Part shown: piece after piece, positions 1-8,760 of the stretch | How positions within the stretch are numbered: position 1 is the stretch's first letter | Layout: each line of letters starts with the position of its first letter | Assembly: GCF_049354825.1 (NCBI RefSeq) | Contig: NZ_CP186480.1 | Coordinates: forward strand, 434,001 to 498,000 | Direction of reading: 5' to 3' | DNA: 64,000 nucleotides | DNA from: Novosphingobium sp049354825 | GTDB taxonomy: Bacteria; Pseudomonadota; Alphaproteobacteria; Sphingomonadales; Sphingomonadaceae | Position numbers and translations under genes: made by a program | The notes under the pieces: model-generated | Seen by the model: the letters and a program-made list of their open reading frames with translations, nothing else | Told to the model about the DNA's origin: nothing | Databases searched by the model: none

Positions 1-566
1 ACTGGGTCCTGCGCGAGGCTTGCCGCGAGGCGATGCGCTGGCCGGATGATGTTAAGGTCGCGGTCAACGTCTCGGGCGAGCAACTGCTCGACAGCGGGTT
101 CATCCCAAGCGTTGTCGGCGCGCTGGCGGCAACCGGGCTGACCGCCAGTCGCCTGGAGATCGAGGTCACCGAATCGATCTTCGTGCGCGATGCTACCACC
201 GCGCGCGCCGCGCTTGAGCAGATCATGGCACTAGGCTGCGGAATTGCGCTCGACGATTTCGGGACCGGCTATTCGTCGCTCGGGTACATCCGCAACCTGC
301 GGTTCTCGACCATCAAGGTCGATCGCAGCTTCGTGCAGGGCGCCGCGGTCGGCAACGCCGAGAGCCTGGCGATTATCCGCGCGGTCGTGGCGATGGCCGA
401 CAGCCTCGACATGAGCACGACTGCCGAGGGGGTCGAGACGGAGAAGGAGCTGGCAATGGTTCGCGAGCTCGGCTGCAAGAAAATACAGGGCTACTTCTTC
501 GGCCGTCCGATGCCTGCGACGGAAGCGCGGGCACTGTTCCGCGCGCCAGCGCGCCAAGCGGGCTGA
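1..566 (+). CDS. EAL-domain c-di-GMP phosphodiesterase (C-terminal part, cut by window edge)
   Basis: This is the C-terminal part of an EAL domain, the family that hydrolyses cyclic di-GMP to pGpG. The reading frame is open from base 3 with no start in the window, so about 187 residues are visible and the N-terminus (often GGDEF, PAS or membrane parts) lies to the left. Diagnostic motifs are the LEIEVTES strand, DDFGTGYSS with its metal-binding aspartates, KVDRSFV, TAEGVET with the catalytic-loop glutamate, and the closing QGYFFGRPMP. All the usual catalytic positions in the visible part look intact, so an active enzyme is plausible. The EAL tripeptide itself is outside the window. Confidence 0.9.
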   Translation, partial: WVLREACREAMRWPDDVKVAVNVSGEQLLDSGFIPSVVGALAATGLTASRLEIEVTESIFVRDATTARAALEQIMALGCGIALDDFGTGYSSLGYIRNLRFSTIKVDRSFVQGAAVGNAESLAIIRAVVAMADSLDMSTTAEGVETEKELAMVRELGCKKIQGYFFGRPMPATEARALFRAPARQAG

Positions 567-581
567 ACGGCTCCGTCAGCG

Positions 582-932
582 TCAGACCGGCCAGCCGAAG
601 CGGCGACCGGCTATCATCAGTAGCCCGTAGCCAGCCATCGCCACGCCGCACCCGAGCGCCAGCGCGGGCACGAATCCAATGCGGCGAAACGCGAGGGCGA
701 GCACCGCGAACGCGGGCAGGGCGGCGGTTACATAGAGCGCGGTCCCGGCAGCGAAATCGGCGAGGCGCGCTGGATCGTGCGTGTCGCGCCAAAGCCATGT
801 CAGCGCCAGGAGGGTCGTCAGCGGCAACGACGCCACAAGCCCGCCCCAGCCAGGGCTGCGACGGGCAATCTCGGAGGCGGCGGCGACCAGCACGCCCGAA
901 ACGAGCGCCTTGGCCGCCAGCTGGCCCCACAT
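582..932 (-). CDS. DUF3147 family small membrane protein
   Basis: A 116-residue hydrophobic protein with about four predicted membrane helices, matching the DUF3147 pattern: SEIARRSPGWGGLVASLPL followed by a second hydrophobic block and LTWLWRD. The family has no established function. I chose the ATG at 932 because the domain begins there; an upstream in-frame start would overlap the peroxiredoxin gene. The start lies 7 bases after the peroxiredoxin stop on the same strand, so the two genes are probably co-transcribed. Confidence 0.72.
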   Translation of the reverse strand: MWGQLAAKALVSGVLVAAASEIARRSPGWGGLVASLPLTTLLALTWLWRDTHDPARLADFAAGTALYVTAALPAFAVLALAFRRIGFVPALALGCGVAMAGYGLLMIAGRRFGWPV

Positions 933-939
933 CACCGGA

Positions 940-1419
940 TCAGAGCTGTTCGAGCATATGCTCGGCGCTGGAAACGTTGAAGTCGCCCGGCGCCTCGACA
1001 TTGAGCTGCTCTACCACGCCGTCGTTGACGACCATCGAGAAGCGCTTGGCGCGCTTGCCCATGCCGAAACCCGACATGTCGGCGGAGAGCCCGATCGCGT
1101 CGGCGAACTCGCCGTTGCCATCGGCCAGCATCGTGATCGCGTCGGCATCGGCCGACTTGCCCCAGGCGTTCATCACGAACGCATCGTTGACCGAGGTGGC
1201 AACGATCTCATCGATGCCCTTTGCCTTCAACTCGTCGGCCTTTTCGACGAAGCCGGGCAGGTGCTTGGCCGAGCACGTGGGGGTGAAGGCACCCGGAACG
1301 GCAAAGACGGCAACGCGCTTGCCCTTGAAAAAATCGCTCGCCTGCACAGCCTCGGGCCCGCCGTCGGTCGCCTTGACCAGTTTTACGTCGGGAAGCTTGT
1401 CGCCAACCTTGATCGTCAT
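940..1419 (-). CDS. Peroxiredoxin (Prx5-like)
   Basis: A 159-residue cytoplasmic thiol peroxidase of the Prx5 type, which reduces hydrogen peroxide and organic hydroperoxides. The peroxidatic cysteine is C49 in the motif VPGAFTPTCS, and the protein keeps the family features KLPDVKL near the start and the VNDAFVMNAWGK segment. The length is normal for the single-domain form. The ATG at 1419 is preceded by a good Shine-Dalgarno (AGGAAGGA). The reductant, glutaredoxin or thioredoxin, cannot be told from sequence. A DUF3147 membrane gene follows directly on the same strand. Confidence 0.92.
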   Translation of the reverse strand: MTIKVGDKLPDVKLVKATDGGPEAVQASDFFKGKRVAVFAVPGAFTPTCSAKHLPGFVEKADELKAKGIDEIVATSVNDAFVMNAWGKSADADAITMLADGNGEFADAIGLSADMSGFGMGKRAKRFSMVVNDGVVEQLNVEAPGDFNVSSAEHMLEQL

Positions 1420-1479
1420 AATCGAAGTCCTTCCTGGAATGTCTGCGCCGATATAGGCGCCGGCATCCCGGCAGCAAGC

Positions 1480-2043
1480 TCACGGACGCGGAAATATCGC
1501 CCCGGTCTTGCGCCCGTGCGCGGTGGCATCGTCATAAGCGACCTGACTGGCGCCGGCCTGCTCGATGACCGCGCGCGCATGTTCGCGCGCGGCGCCGCAG
1601 TCCCACTCCAAAGGCGCGGCGAAAGTGGCGGGCACGGCATAGGCGCGGGCAAGGTGGCCGGCCTCATGTTCCTCGAGCGCGGTGACATAGCTGTTCCAGC
1701 CGGCCATCTGGTTCTTCCTCAGCCGCGTCTCGGCGGCAAGGCGGGGGAAGATAACCTGCGTCTCGACATGGACGCGGACTTCACACGTGCCGCTGCCGCC
1801 GGGGCGAACGGCCACGCCGAAACGCCATGTCGTAAGCGCGTCGTGCCGCTCGCCCGAAGAGGACGTGGGCCGCGCGGCGTTCATCGCCCGGCGGATCTCT
1901 GCATCGCTCGTCCCGGTGACGTCGTAATAGACGATCGCAGCGTCCGGGAAGTCGGCGAAGCGGTGCGGCTGGTCCTGTGCCGGGGCGGGCAGGGCGGCGA
2001 CTGGAAAGGCAGCGACAAGCGCGGCCGTTAAAAGGCGTTTCAT
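1480..2043 (-). CDS. DUF922 family secreted putative Zn-dependent protease
   Basis: A 187-residue protein with an N-terminal signal peptide (MKRLLTAALVAA then APAQ, cleavage near residue 22) and a DUF922-like domain. The notable motif is HEAGH at residues 126-130, an HExxH zinc-metallopeptidase signature, within the context TALEEHEAGHLARAY. The DUF922 family is described as predicted secreted proteases of unknown substrate, so activity is inferred rather than shown. It stands alone between the peroxiredoxin gene and a divergent secreted hypothetical gene. Confidence 0.7.
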   Translation of the reverse strand: MKRLLTAALVAAFPVAALPAPAQDQPHRFADFPDAAIVYYDVTGTSDAEIRRAMNAARPTSSSGERHDALTTWRFGVAVRPGGSGTCEVRVHVETQVIFPRLAAETRLRKNQMAGWNSYVTALEEHEAGHLARAYAVPATFAAPLEWDCGAAREHARAVIEQAGASQVAYDDATAHGRKTGAIFPRP

Positions 2044-2162
2044 GCCGCAATGCTATGCCCGCATGCGCGACGCGGCAAGCGAAGAGGCCACCATCGATGG
2101 TAAATTTCGCTTTACTGCAACGGTTTAAATTCGGGTAAACGCGGCCTGTCATTCTCTCTCCT

Positions 2163-2180
2163 GCAGGACGGGGGTCCTGC
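2163..2180 (+). promoter_or_regulatory. Hairpin just before the ribosome binding site of the 2198 gene
   Basis: GCAGGAC and GTCCTGC form a 7-bp inverted repeat around a GGGG loop, ending a few bases before the Shine-Dalgarno (GAAGGGGG) of the next gene. It could modulate translation, but this is only a structural observation. Confidence 0.3.
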
Positions 2181-2197
2181 CTGAAGGGGGACTAACG

Positions 2198-2674
2198 ATG
2201 ACTGCTCACCGGGTCGCAGCCGCACTGGCTGCCGTATCGATGCTTGCCGCCACGCCGGCGCAAGCCGCCACCAGTTCGCAGGCGGAAGGCTTGCGCCGCC
2301 TGGACATCATGCTCATGGTCACCGGCCTGCGCTGCCGTACCACGGCCGACAACTTTCAGGCCGATTACGGGCGCTTCACCACCAAGCATTATCCCGAACT
2401 CCAGGCCGCTGCGCTGACCATGAAGGCTGACTTTGCCAAGCGATACGGAGCCGCCGGCGCCAACCGCGCACTCGACAAGCTGAGCGTGCAGATGGCCAAC
2501 GAATACGGCCAGGGCCATCCCTGGCTCGACTGCTCGCAGCTCAAGCAGGTGACCCGCGGTCTGGCGACGTCGGAGGGGTCCGCGGCTTTGGTCGATGCAT
2601 CGCGCAAGCTGCTCCAGCGCAGCGGTTCTCCCCAAATGGCGCTGGCCGCGCTGGCTCGCCCGAACCGCATATAA
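2198..2674 (+). CDS. Conserved hypothetical secreted protein
   Basis: A 158-residue protein that I cannot assign to a known enzyme. It has a clear Sec signal peptide (hydrophobic residues 5-18, cleavage after AQA near residue 23) and two cysteines in the mature part, in LRCRTT and LDCSQL, that could form a periplasmic disulphide. The ATG follows a strong Shine-Dalgarno. Its stop codon lies inside the palindrome upstream of ahcY. The proximity suggests no shared chemistry: nothing in the sequence resembles adenosylhomocysteine hydrolase. Confidence 0.75.
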   Translation: MTAHRVAAALAAVSMLAATPAQAATSSQAEGLRRLDIMLMVTGLRCRTTADNFQADYGRFTTKHYPELQAAALTMKADFAKRYGAAGANRALDKLSVQMANEYGQGHPWLDCSQLKQVTRGLATSEGSAALVDASRKLLQRSGSPQMALAALARPNRI

Positions 2675-2688
2675 AGGATTCTTTATAT
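2669..2688. promoter_or_regulatory. Perfect 8-bp inverted repeat upstream of ahcY, candidate operator
   Basis: ATATAAAG, a 4-base spacer GATT, then CTTTATAT: a perfect 8+8 inverted repeat in an AT-rich island within GC-rich DNA, 104 bases before the ahcY start and overlapping the stop codon of the preceding gene. An ArsR-family repressor, SahR, is known to control ahcY and methionine genes in many Proteobacteria through dyad sites. Assigning this site to SahR is inference. Confidence 0.5.
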
Positions 2689-2712
2689 TTGCCTCGCGAG
2701 GGGCAATTGGCT

Positions 2713-2751
2713 AAGGGCGGCGCCATTGCGGCGTCGCCCTTTGGCATTTTT
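2713..2751 (+). terminator. Strong hairpin with late T-tract before ahcY (terminator or attenuator)
   Basis: A 12-bp stem (2713-2724 pairs with 2730-2741, one G-U pair, 5-base loop) is followed by TTGGCATTTTT. It may end transcription from the upstream gene, or sit in the ahcY leader downstream of the palindrome. The T-run is offset by several bases, so intrinsic termination is not certain. Confidence 0.45.
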
Positions 2752-2792
2752 CGGGCGACTGCTTTTTCATTTACCGTCAGGAGAATTCCGCC

Positions 2793-4187
<1,395 letters not shown>

Positions 4188-4236
4188 TCCGACACCGATT
4201 GTCTTCCGCTCCGCCGCCGCATAGGCGGGGCGGAGG

Positions 4237-6606
4237 ATGATCCTGTCACCCGTTACCCTGGCGCTGATCGGCCTGCTGCTGGCCGCCTGGACCGCTGCGG
4301 CCGCCGCCGCGGTCCTTACCGCGCGCTTGCGCCTGCGCCGCGCCGATGCCGCGCAGCGTAACGCCCGCCGTTTGGGCCGCATGGTCGAGGAAAGCCCCGC
4401 CTTGCCGCTGCTGGTGCGCGTCGACGGCCGGATCGAAGCTCCCCCCCGCCTGGCCGGCTGGCTCGGCCTCGACAGCGTGCCGCAATTCCTGTCCGAACTG
4501 GACGCCAGGGACGCGCCGGGCGGCGAACGCGGAATCGAGACCGCCCAGCTCGAGGCCTTATCGGAGGCCGTGCGCCGCACCCAGCGGACCGCGGCGCCAT
4601 TTCGCCTCGTCGTCACGCCGCGCGGGTCCAGCCGCAGCCTGGCGCTGCGCGGCAACCTGGCCGATCCGACGCTTGCGGCCGGCGGCGCGGCAATGGTCTG
4701 GGTCTTCGACTTTTCCGATTCCGAGAGCGAGCTCGTCAAGCTGCGCGGTGACGCGGCGCGCGCGCGCAGCGATTTCGCCGCGCTGGTTGGCCTGATCGAG
4801 GCCGCGCCGATGCCGATGTGGTTCCGCGCACCGGACGGCGCACTGCAACTGGTCAACAGCGCCTATGTCGCCGCGGTGGCTGCGCAAAGCGCCGAGGACG
4901 TCGTCGCTGCCGGAACCGAGCTTATCGAGACTGTCGACGGGGAGACCGCCGCGCAGGTTGCCGGTCGCGCCTCGGCCGCGCGCGCGCCGGTCGAACGGGT
5001 GGTCGCCGCGACGATTGCCGGCCAGCGCCGCGCACTGCGCGTGACCGACCTGCCGCTGGGCGAGGAAGGCGTCGCCGGATACGCGGTCGACATCGAGGAC
5101 ATGGAAGAACTGGGCCGCGCGTTCCGGGCCTTTCGCGACGTCCAGCGGGCAATGCTCGATCACTTGTCAGCGGGCGTTGCCCAGTTCGACGGGCAGCACC
5201 GCCTGACGTTCGCCAACCGCCCGTTCCAGCGCCTGTTTTCGCTTGGCGCCGACACCATGAACGACCCGCCCCCGTTCGAGCGCTTGCTCGACCGCGCGCG
5301 CGACATGAAGCGCCTTCCCGAAGTGCGCGACTTTCCGCTGTGGCGCCGTGAACGGGCGGCGTGGTTCACCGCCAGCGAACTGGTCGAGGAGGCCTGGAGC
5401 CTGCCCGACGGGTCGCACTTGCGCGTGGTCGCGCTGCCGCTGCCGGACGCCGGACTGATCCTGATCGTGGAGGATCGCACCGAGCAACTGCGCCTGTCGG
5501 CGACGCGCGATACGCTTCTGCGCACCCGAACCGCGACGTTCGACAGCCTGTTCGAATCGATTGCCGTCTTCGCACCGGATGGGCGGCTGCAATTGTGGAA
5601 CCGGCGCTTCGCTGCCGAGTGGAATCTCGAGGCCGAGTTTCTCGACGAGCATCCGCACATCGAGCAGTTGCTTCGCCGGATCGCGCCGCAGCTGTCCCAG
5701 CCGCAGCGGGTGCGCCTGATCGGCGACGCGGTGCGCGCCGCCACGCTCGATCGTCGCCAGACCGGCGGGCGCGCCGTACTGGCCAGCGGCCGGACGCTGG
5801 AGTTTGCGGGCGTGCCGTTGCCCGATGGCAACGGGCTGTTCACCGTGCTCGACATTACCGACAGCGAACGCGCCGCCGAAGGCCTGCGCGAACGCAATAC
5901 CGCGCTGGTCGAGGCCGACGCGCTGAAGACCCGCTTCCTTGCCACCATGAGCTATGAATTCCGCACTCCGCTGACCTCGATCGGGGGCTACGCGGAACTG
6001 CTCGATGCCGGCCTCGGGGGCGAGTTGAGCGAACAGGGGCGTGACTATGTTGCCGCGATCCTGTCCTCGGTGGCGCGACTGGGCGAACAGATCGAAAGCG
6101 TGCTCGACTTGTCGCAAAGCGAAGCCGGGCTGCTGCCGCTGGCGCTTGAGCCCATCGATTTGATGCCGCTGATGACCCGCGTGGTGCAGGACCGGGCGGG
6201 CGCGCTCGACGCGGCAGGCGTGACCCTCGACCTGCGCGGAAATGAGCGAGGGGGCAGCGTCGAAGGCGATCCGCGCAGACTCGCGCGCGCACTGGGTCAC
6301 ATCGTCGACAACGCGATGGCCGCTTGCGGACCGGGCGGGCGTGTGCTGGTCGAATTGTCGCGGCGGCGGGCCAAAGGACGGGACATCGCGCGCATCGTCA
6401 TTTCGGACAACGGCGTTGGCATGGATGCCGGCCAGGTCGCGCGCGCGATGGAAGGCATCCAGGTCACTGGCGACGGCCAGGCGGTAGAGCGGCGGCGCGG
6501 GCTCGGCCTGCCGCTCGCGCGCCGCCTGATCGAGGCGCACGGCGGCCTAATCGAACTGGTTTCAGAGCCAGGGCAGGGCACTGCGGTCATCGTGGAGCTG
6601 CCGTGA
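4237..6606 (+). CDS. divL: DivL-type PAS sensor kinase with tyrosine in the H-box
   Basis: A 789-residue membrane-anchored protein: one N-terminal membrane helix (about residues 5-30), PAS-like modules starting near residues 185, 306 and 434, a HisKA-type dimerisation helix (about 555-640) and a HATPase domain with the N box (HIVDNAMAA), G1 (ISDNGVGMD) and G2 (GLGLPLARRL). In the H-box the phospho-acceptor histidine is replaced by tyrosine, Y573, in MSYEFRTPL. This is the hallmark of Caulobacter DivL, which has similar length and layout, binds DivK and controls CckA and so the master regulator CtrA. The assignment rests on that substitution plus architecture and the tsaE neighbour. The stop overlaps the tsaE start. 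Confidence 0.88.
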   Translation: MILSPVTLALIGLLLAAWTAAAAAAVLTARLRLRRADAAQRNARRLGRMVEESPALPLLVRVDGRIEAPPRLAGWLGLDSVPQFLSELDARDAPGGERGIETAQLEALSEAVRRTQRTAAPFRLVVTPRGSSRSLALRGNLADPTLAAGGAAMVWVFDFSDSESELVKLRGDAARARSDFAALVGLIEAAPMPMWFRAPDGALQLVNSAYVAAVAAQSAEDVVAAGTELIETVDGETAAQVAGRASAARAPVERVVAATIAGQRRALRVTDLPLGEEGVAGYAVDIEDMEELGRAFRAFRDVQRAMLDHLSAGVAQFDGQHRLTFANRPFQRLFSLGADTMNDPPPFERLLDRARDMKRLPEVRDFPLWRRERAAWFTASELVEEAWSLPDGSHLRVVALPLPDAGLILIVEDRTEQLRLSATRDTLLRTRTATFDSLFESIAVFAPDGRLQLWNRRFAAEWNLEAEFLDEHPHIEQLLRRIAPQLSQPQRVRLIGDAVRAATLDRRQTGGRAVLASGRTLEFAGVPLPDGNGLFTVLDITDSERAAEGLRERNTALVEADALKTRFLATMSYEFRTPLTSIGGYAELLDAGLGGELSEQGRDYVAAILSSVARLGEQIESVLDLSQSEAGLLPLALEPIDLMPLMTRVVQDRAGALDAAGVTLDLRGNERGGSVEGDPRRLARALGHIVDNAMAACGPGGRVLVELSRRRAKGRDIARIVISDNGVGMDAGQVARAMEGIQVTGDGQAVERRRGLGLPLARRLIEAHGGLIELVSEPGQGTAVIVELP

Positions 6607-7055
6607 CCGTCTTGGATCTGCCGGACCCGGCTGCGACCGCCGCGTTCGGCGCGGCCATCGCGGCGCGGCTGCGTGCGGGCGACGTTGTCGCGCTCGAGGG
6701 CGGGCTGGGCGCGGGCAAGACCACGCTTGCACGCGCAATCGTCTCGGCACTCGGCTACGCCAGCGAAGTGCCCTCGCCAACGTTCACGATCCTGGAAACC
6801 TACGACCCGCCGGCGGTGCGGCTGCCAGTCGTCCACGCCGACTTCTACCGCCTCGAGCATCCCGACGAGGCTGCCGAACTGGGTCTCGAAGACTATCGCG
6901 CCGGGGCTGCTCTGATTGCCGAGTGGCCGGATCACGCCGGCGGCTTCGCGCATGAGCCGGCCTGCCTTGTTATCGCGCTGGAAAATGCCGGAGCGGGGCG
7001 CAGGGCCATTGTGCATCCCGGTACCGATTGGCTAGGGCGCGGGCCATGGACGTGA
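6603..7055 (+). CDS. tsaE: tRNA t6A modification ATPase TsaE
   Basis: A 150-residue P-loop protein needed with TsaB, TsaC and TsaD to make N6-threonylcarbamoyladenosine at position 37 of ANN-decoding tRNAs. The Walker A motif GGLGAGKTT lies at about residues 33-41, followed by the family motif PSPTFTILETY and a later DFYRLE. The GTG start overlaps the divL stop by four bases (GTGA), so translation is probably coupled. The next gene starts inside its last codons. The length is normal for the family. Confidence 0.93.
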   Translation: MTVLDLPDPAATAAFGAAIAARLRAGDVVALEGGLGAGKTTLARAIVSALGYASEVPSPTFTILETYDPPAVRLPVVHADFYRLEHPDEAAELGLEDYRAGAALIAEWPDHAGGFAHEPACLVIALENAGAGRRAIVHPGTDWLGRGPWT

Positions 7056-8041
7056 CCGCGCAAGCAGCCCTGCCCGAAGGCCTCGACGATTTTCTTGCCG
7101 GCGCGGGCTGGGGCGGCGCGCGGGTGGAGCCGCTGGCCGGCGATGCGTCGTTCCGGCGCTATTTCCGGGTCCACCGCGGGCGCGAATCGGCGATGCTGAT
7201 GGATGCCCCGCCGCCGCACGAGGATCCGGGCCCGTTTCTGCGCGCGGCGCGCTGGCTGGACGGCAACGGCATGCGCGCGCCCCGCATCCTCGCCGATGAC
7301 GCCCAGCGCGGCCTGGTGTTGATCGAGGACTTTGGTCAGGTCCGCATGCGCGAATACCTGGACGAATGGCCGGCCGACGAAACCGAGGTCTATGCTGCCG
7401 CGATCGACGCGCTTGCTGCCTTGCACAAGCTTCCGCCGGGGCCGTTCAGGGATTATTCGCTGGCGGAATACCAGCGCGAAGCCGCGCTGTTTACCGAGTG
7501 GTATTGCCCGGCACGCGCGCTGGAGGTCGATCAGGCCGGCTGGACGAAGGCCTGGCAGGACGTGCTTGCGCCGCTGCTGCCGCGCCAGAAGCCCGGTGTT
7601 ACCGTGCTGCGCGATTATCATGCCGAGAACGTCATGTTGCTTGGCGCGCTGCATGAGCAGGGGCTGCTCGATTTCCAGGACGCGCTGGTCGGCCACCGTG
7701 CCTACGACCTGGTCTCGATGCTGCAGGATGCGCGCCGCGACGTTTCCCCTGAACTGGAGGCGGCGATGTTCGACCGCTATGCCGAAATGACCGGGCAGGG
7801 GCCCGATTTCCTGGCCGACTATGCTGTGCTGGGCGCGCAGCGCAATGCCAAGATCGTCGGCATCTTCGTGCGGCTGTGGCAACGCGACGGCAAGCCGCGC
7901 TATCTCGACTACATTCCGCGCGTGTGGGACTTGCTGGAGCGAGATCTTGCGCATCCGGCGCTGGGGCCGGTGGCGAACTGGTTCGCTGCCAACATTCCCC
8001 CGGTGCTGCGCCAGGCCGGCGGCGGAGAATGGCCAGCGTGA
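7046..8041 (+). CDS. amgK: Aminoglycoside-phosphotransferase-fold sugar kinase, probably AmgK
   Basis: A 331-residue kinase of the APH fold. Visible are the nucleotide-binding start GDASFRRYFRV, the catalytic loop VLRDYHAENVML (aspartate base and metal-binding asparagine) and the following metal-binding LLDFQDA. AmgK enzymes phosphorylate the anomeric position of N-acetylmuramate and N-acetylglucosamine in peptidoglycan recycling and pair with MurU. Here a MurU-like nucleotidyltransferase overlaps the 3' end, which supports this role. I chose the ATG at 7046, which overlaps the end of tsaE; a TTG at 7028 is in frame but less likely. Substrate is inferred from the pairing. Confidence 0.78.
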   Translation: MDVTAQAALPEGLDDFLAGAGWGGARVEPLAGDASFRRYFRVHRGRESAMLMDAPPPHEDPGPFLRAARWLDGNGMRAPRILADDAQRGLVLIEDFGQVRMREYLDEWPADETEVYAAAIDALAALHKLPPGPFRDYSLAEYQREAALFTEWYCPARALEVDQAGWTKAWQDVLAPLLPRQKPGVTVLRDYHAENVMLLGALHEQGLLDFQDALVGHRAYDLVSMLQDARRDVSPELEAAMFDRYAEMTGQGPDFLADYAVLGAQRNAKIVGIFVRLWQRDGKPRYLDYIPRVWDLLERDLAHPALGPVANWFAANIPPVLRQAGGGEWPA

Positions 8042-8760
8042 GCCTGCCCCCGCTGGCCTCGGATACCGCGATGGTCATGGCCGCGGGGCTGGGCAAGCGG
8101 ATGCGCCCGTTGACCGCGACGATGCCAAAGCCGCTGGTTCGCGTGGCGGGCAAGCCCTTGATCGACCATTCGCTGGATCGCTTGGCCGAGGCGGGCGTCC
8201 AGCGCGCGATCGTCAACGTTCACTACCTGGCCGACGCGCTCGAAGCACACCTGGCCAAGCGGCAGGCGCCAGCCATCGCCATCTCGAACGAACGCGCGCT
8301 TCTGCTTGAAACCGGCGGCGGCATGGTGGCGGCCGAGGCGCTGCTGCCCGACCCGTTCTTCTGCATCAATTCGGACAACATCTGGCTTGACGGGCCGCGC
8401 AGTGCTTTTCACGAGCTGTCGGCCGCCTGGGACGCGGCGCGCATGGACGCGCTGCTGCTGGTTGTGCCGCACGCGCGGGCCTTCAATTACGAAGGCAAGG
8501 GCGATTTCCATCTCGATCCGCATGGCCGGGTTGGTCGCCGCAAGCACGGCCGCATCGCCCCTTTCATCTACACCGGCATCCAGCTGGTGGCCAAGCGCCT
8601 GCTGCGCGAAGCGCCGGAGGGGGCGTTTTCGACCAACCTGCTGTGGAGCCGCGCGATCGAGGAAGGGCGGCTCTACGGCGTCGCCCATCTCGGTGAATGG
8701 TTCGAAGTCGGCAGCCCGGCCATGATCGCGCCGACCGAGGCGCGCCTCGCCGGTGCCTGA
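8029..8760 (+). CDS. murU: Nucleotidyltransferase, probably N-acetylmuramate-1-phosphate uridylyltransferase MurU
   Basis: A 243-residue sugar-1-phosphate nucleotidyltransferase. The signature is MAAGLGKRMRPLT then MPKPLVRVAGKPLIDH, with NSDNIWLD as the metal-binding aspartate region. Together with the upstream kinase it would convert recycled MurNAc to UDP-MurNAc, bypassing de novo MurA/MurB synthesis, a route described in Pseudomonas and known to matter for fosfomycin tolerance. The ATG at 8029 overlaps the end of the kinase gene by 13 bases. Short bacterial NDP-heptose or mannose enzymes look similar, so the sugar specificity is inferred from context. Confidence 0.75.
   Translation: MASVSLPPLASDTAMVMAAGLGKRMRPLTATMPKPLVRVAGKPLIDHSLDRLAEAGVQRAIVNVHYLADALEAHLAKRQAPAIAISNERALLLETGGGMVAAEALLPDPFFCINSDNIWLDGPRSAFHELSAAWDAARMDALLLVVPHARAFNYEGKGDFHLDPHGRVGRRKHGRIAPFIYTGIQLVAKRLLREAPEGAFSTNLLWSRAIEEGRLYGVAHLGEWFEVGSPAMIAPTEARLAGA

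Noticed and set aside
2125..2140. CtrA-like site TTAA-N7-TAAAC upstream of the 2198 gene
   Set aside because: The second half has a mismatch to TTAAC; although divL is nearby, a single imperfect match is not enough to claim CtrA control.
2675..2792. SAH or SAM riboswitch before ahcY
   Set aside because: I looked for a SAM-II- or SAH-type pseudoknot core and saw none; the region is better explained by a DNA palindrome and a terminator-like hairpin.
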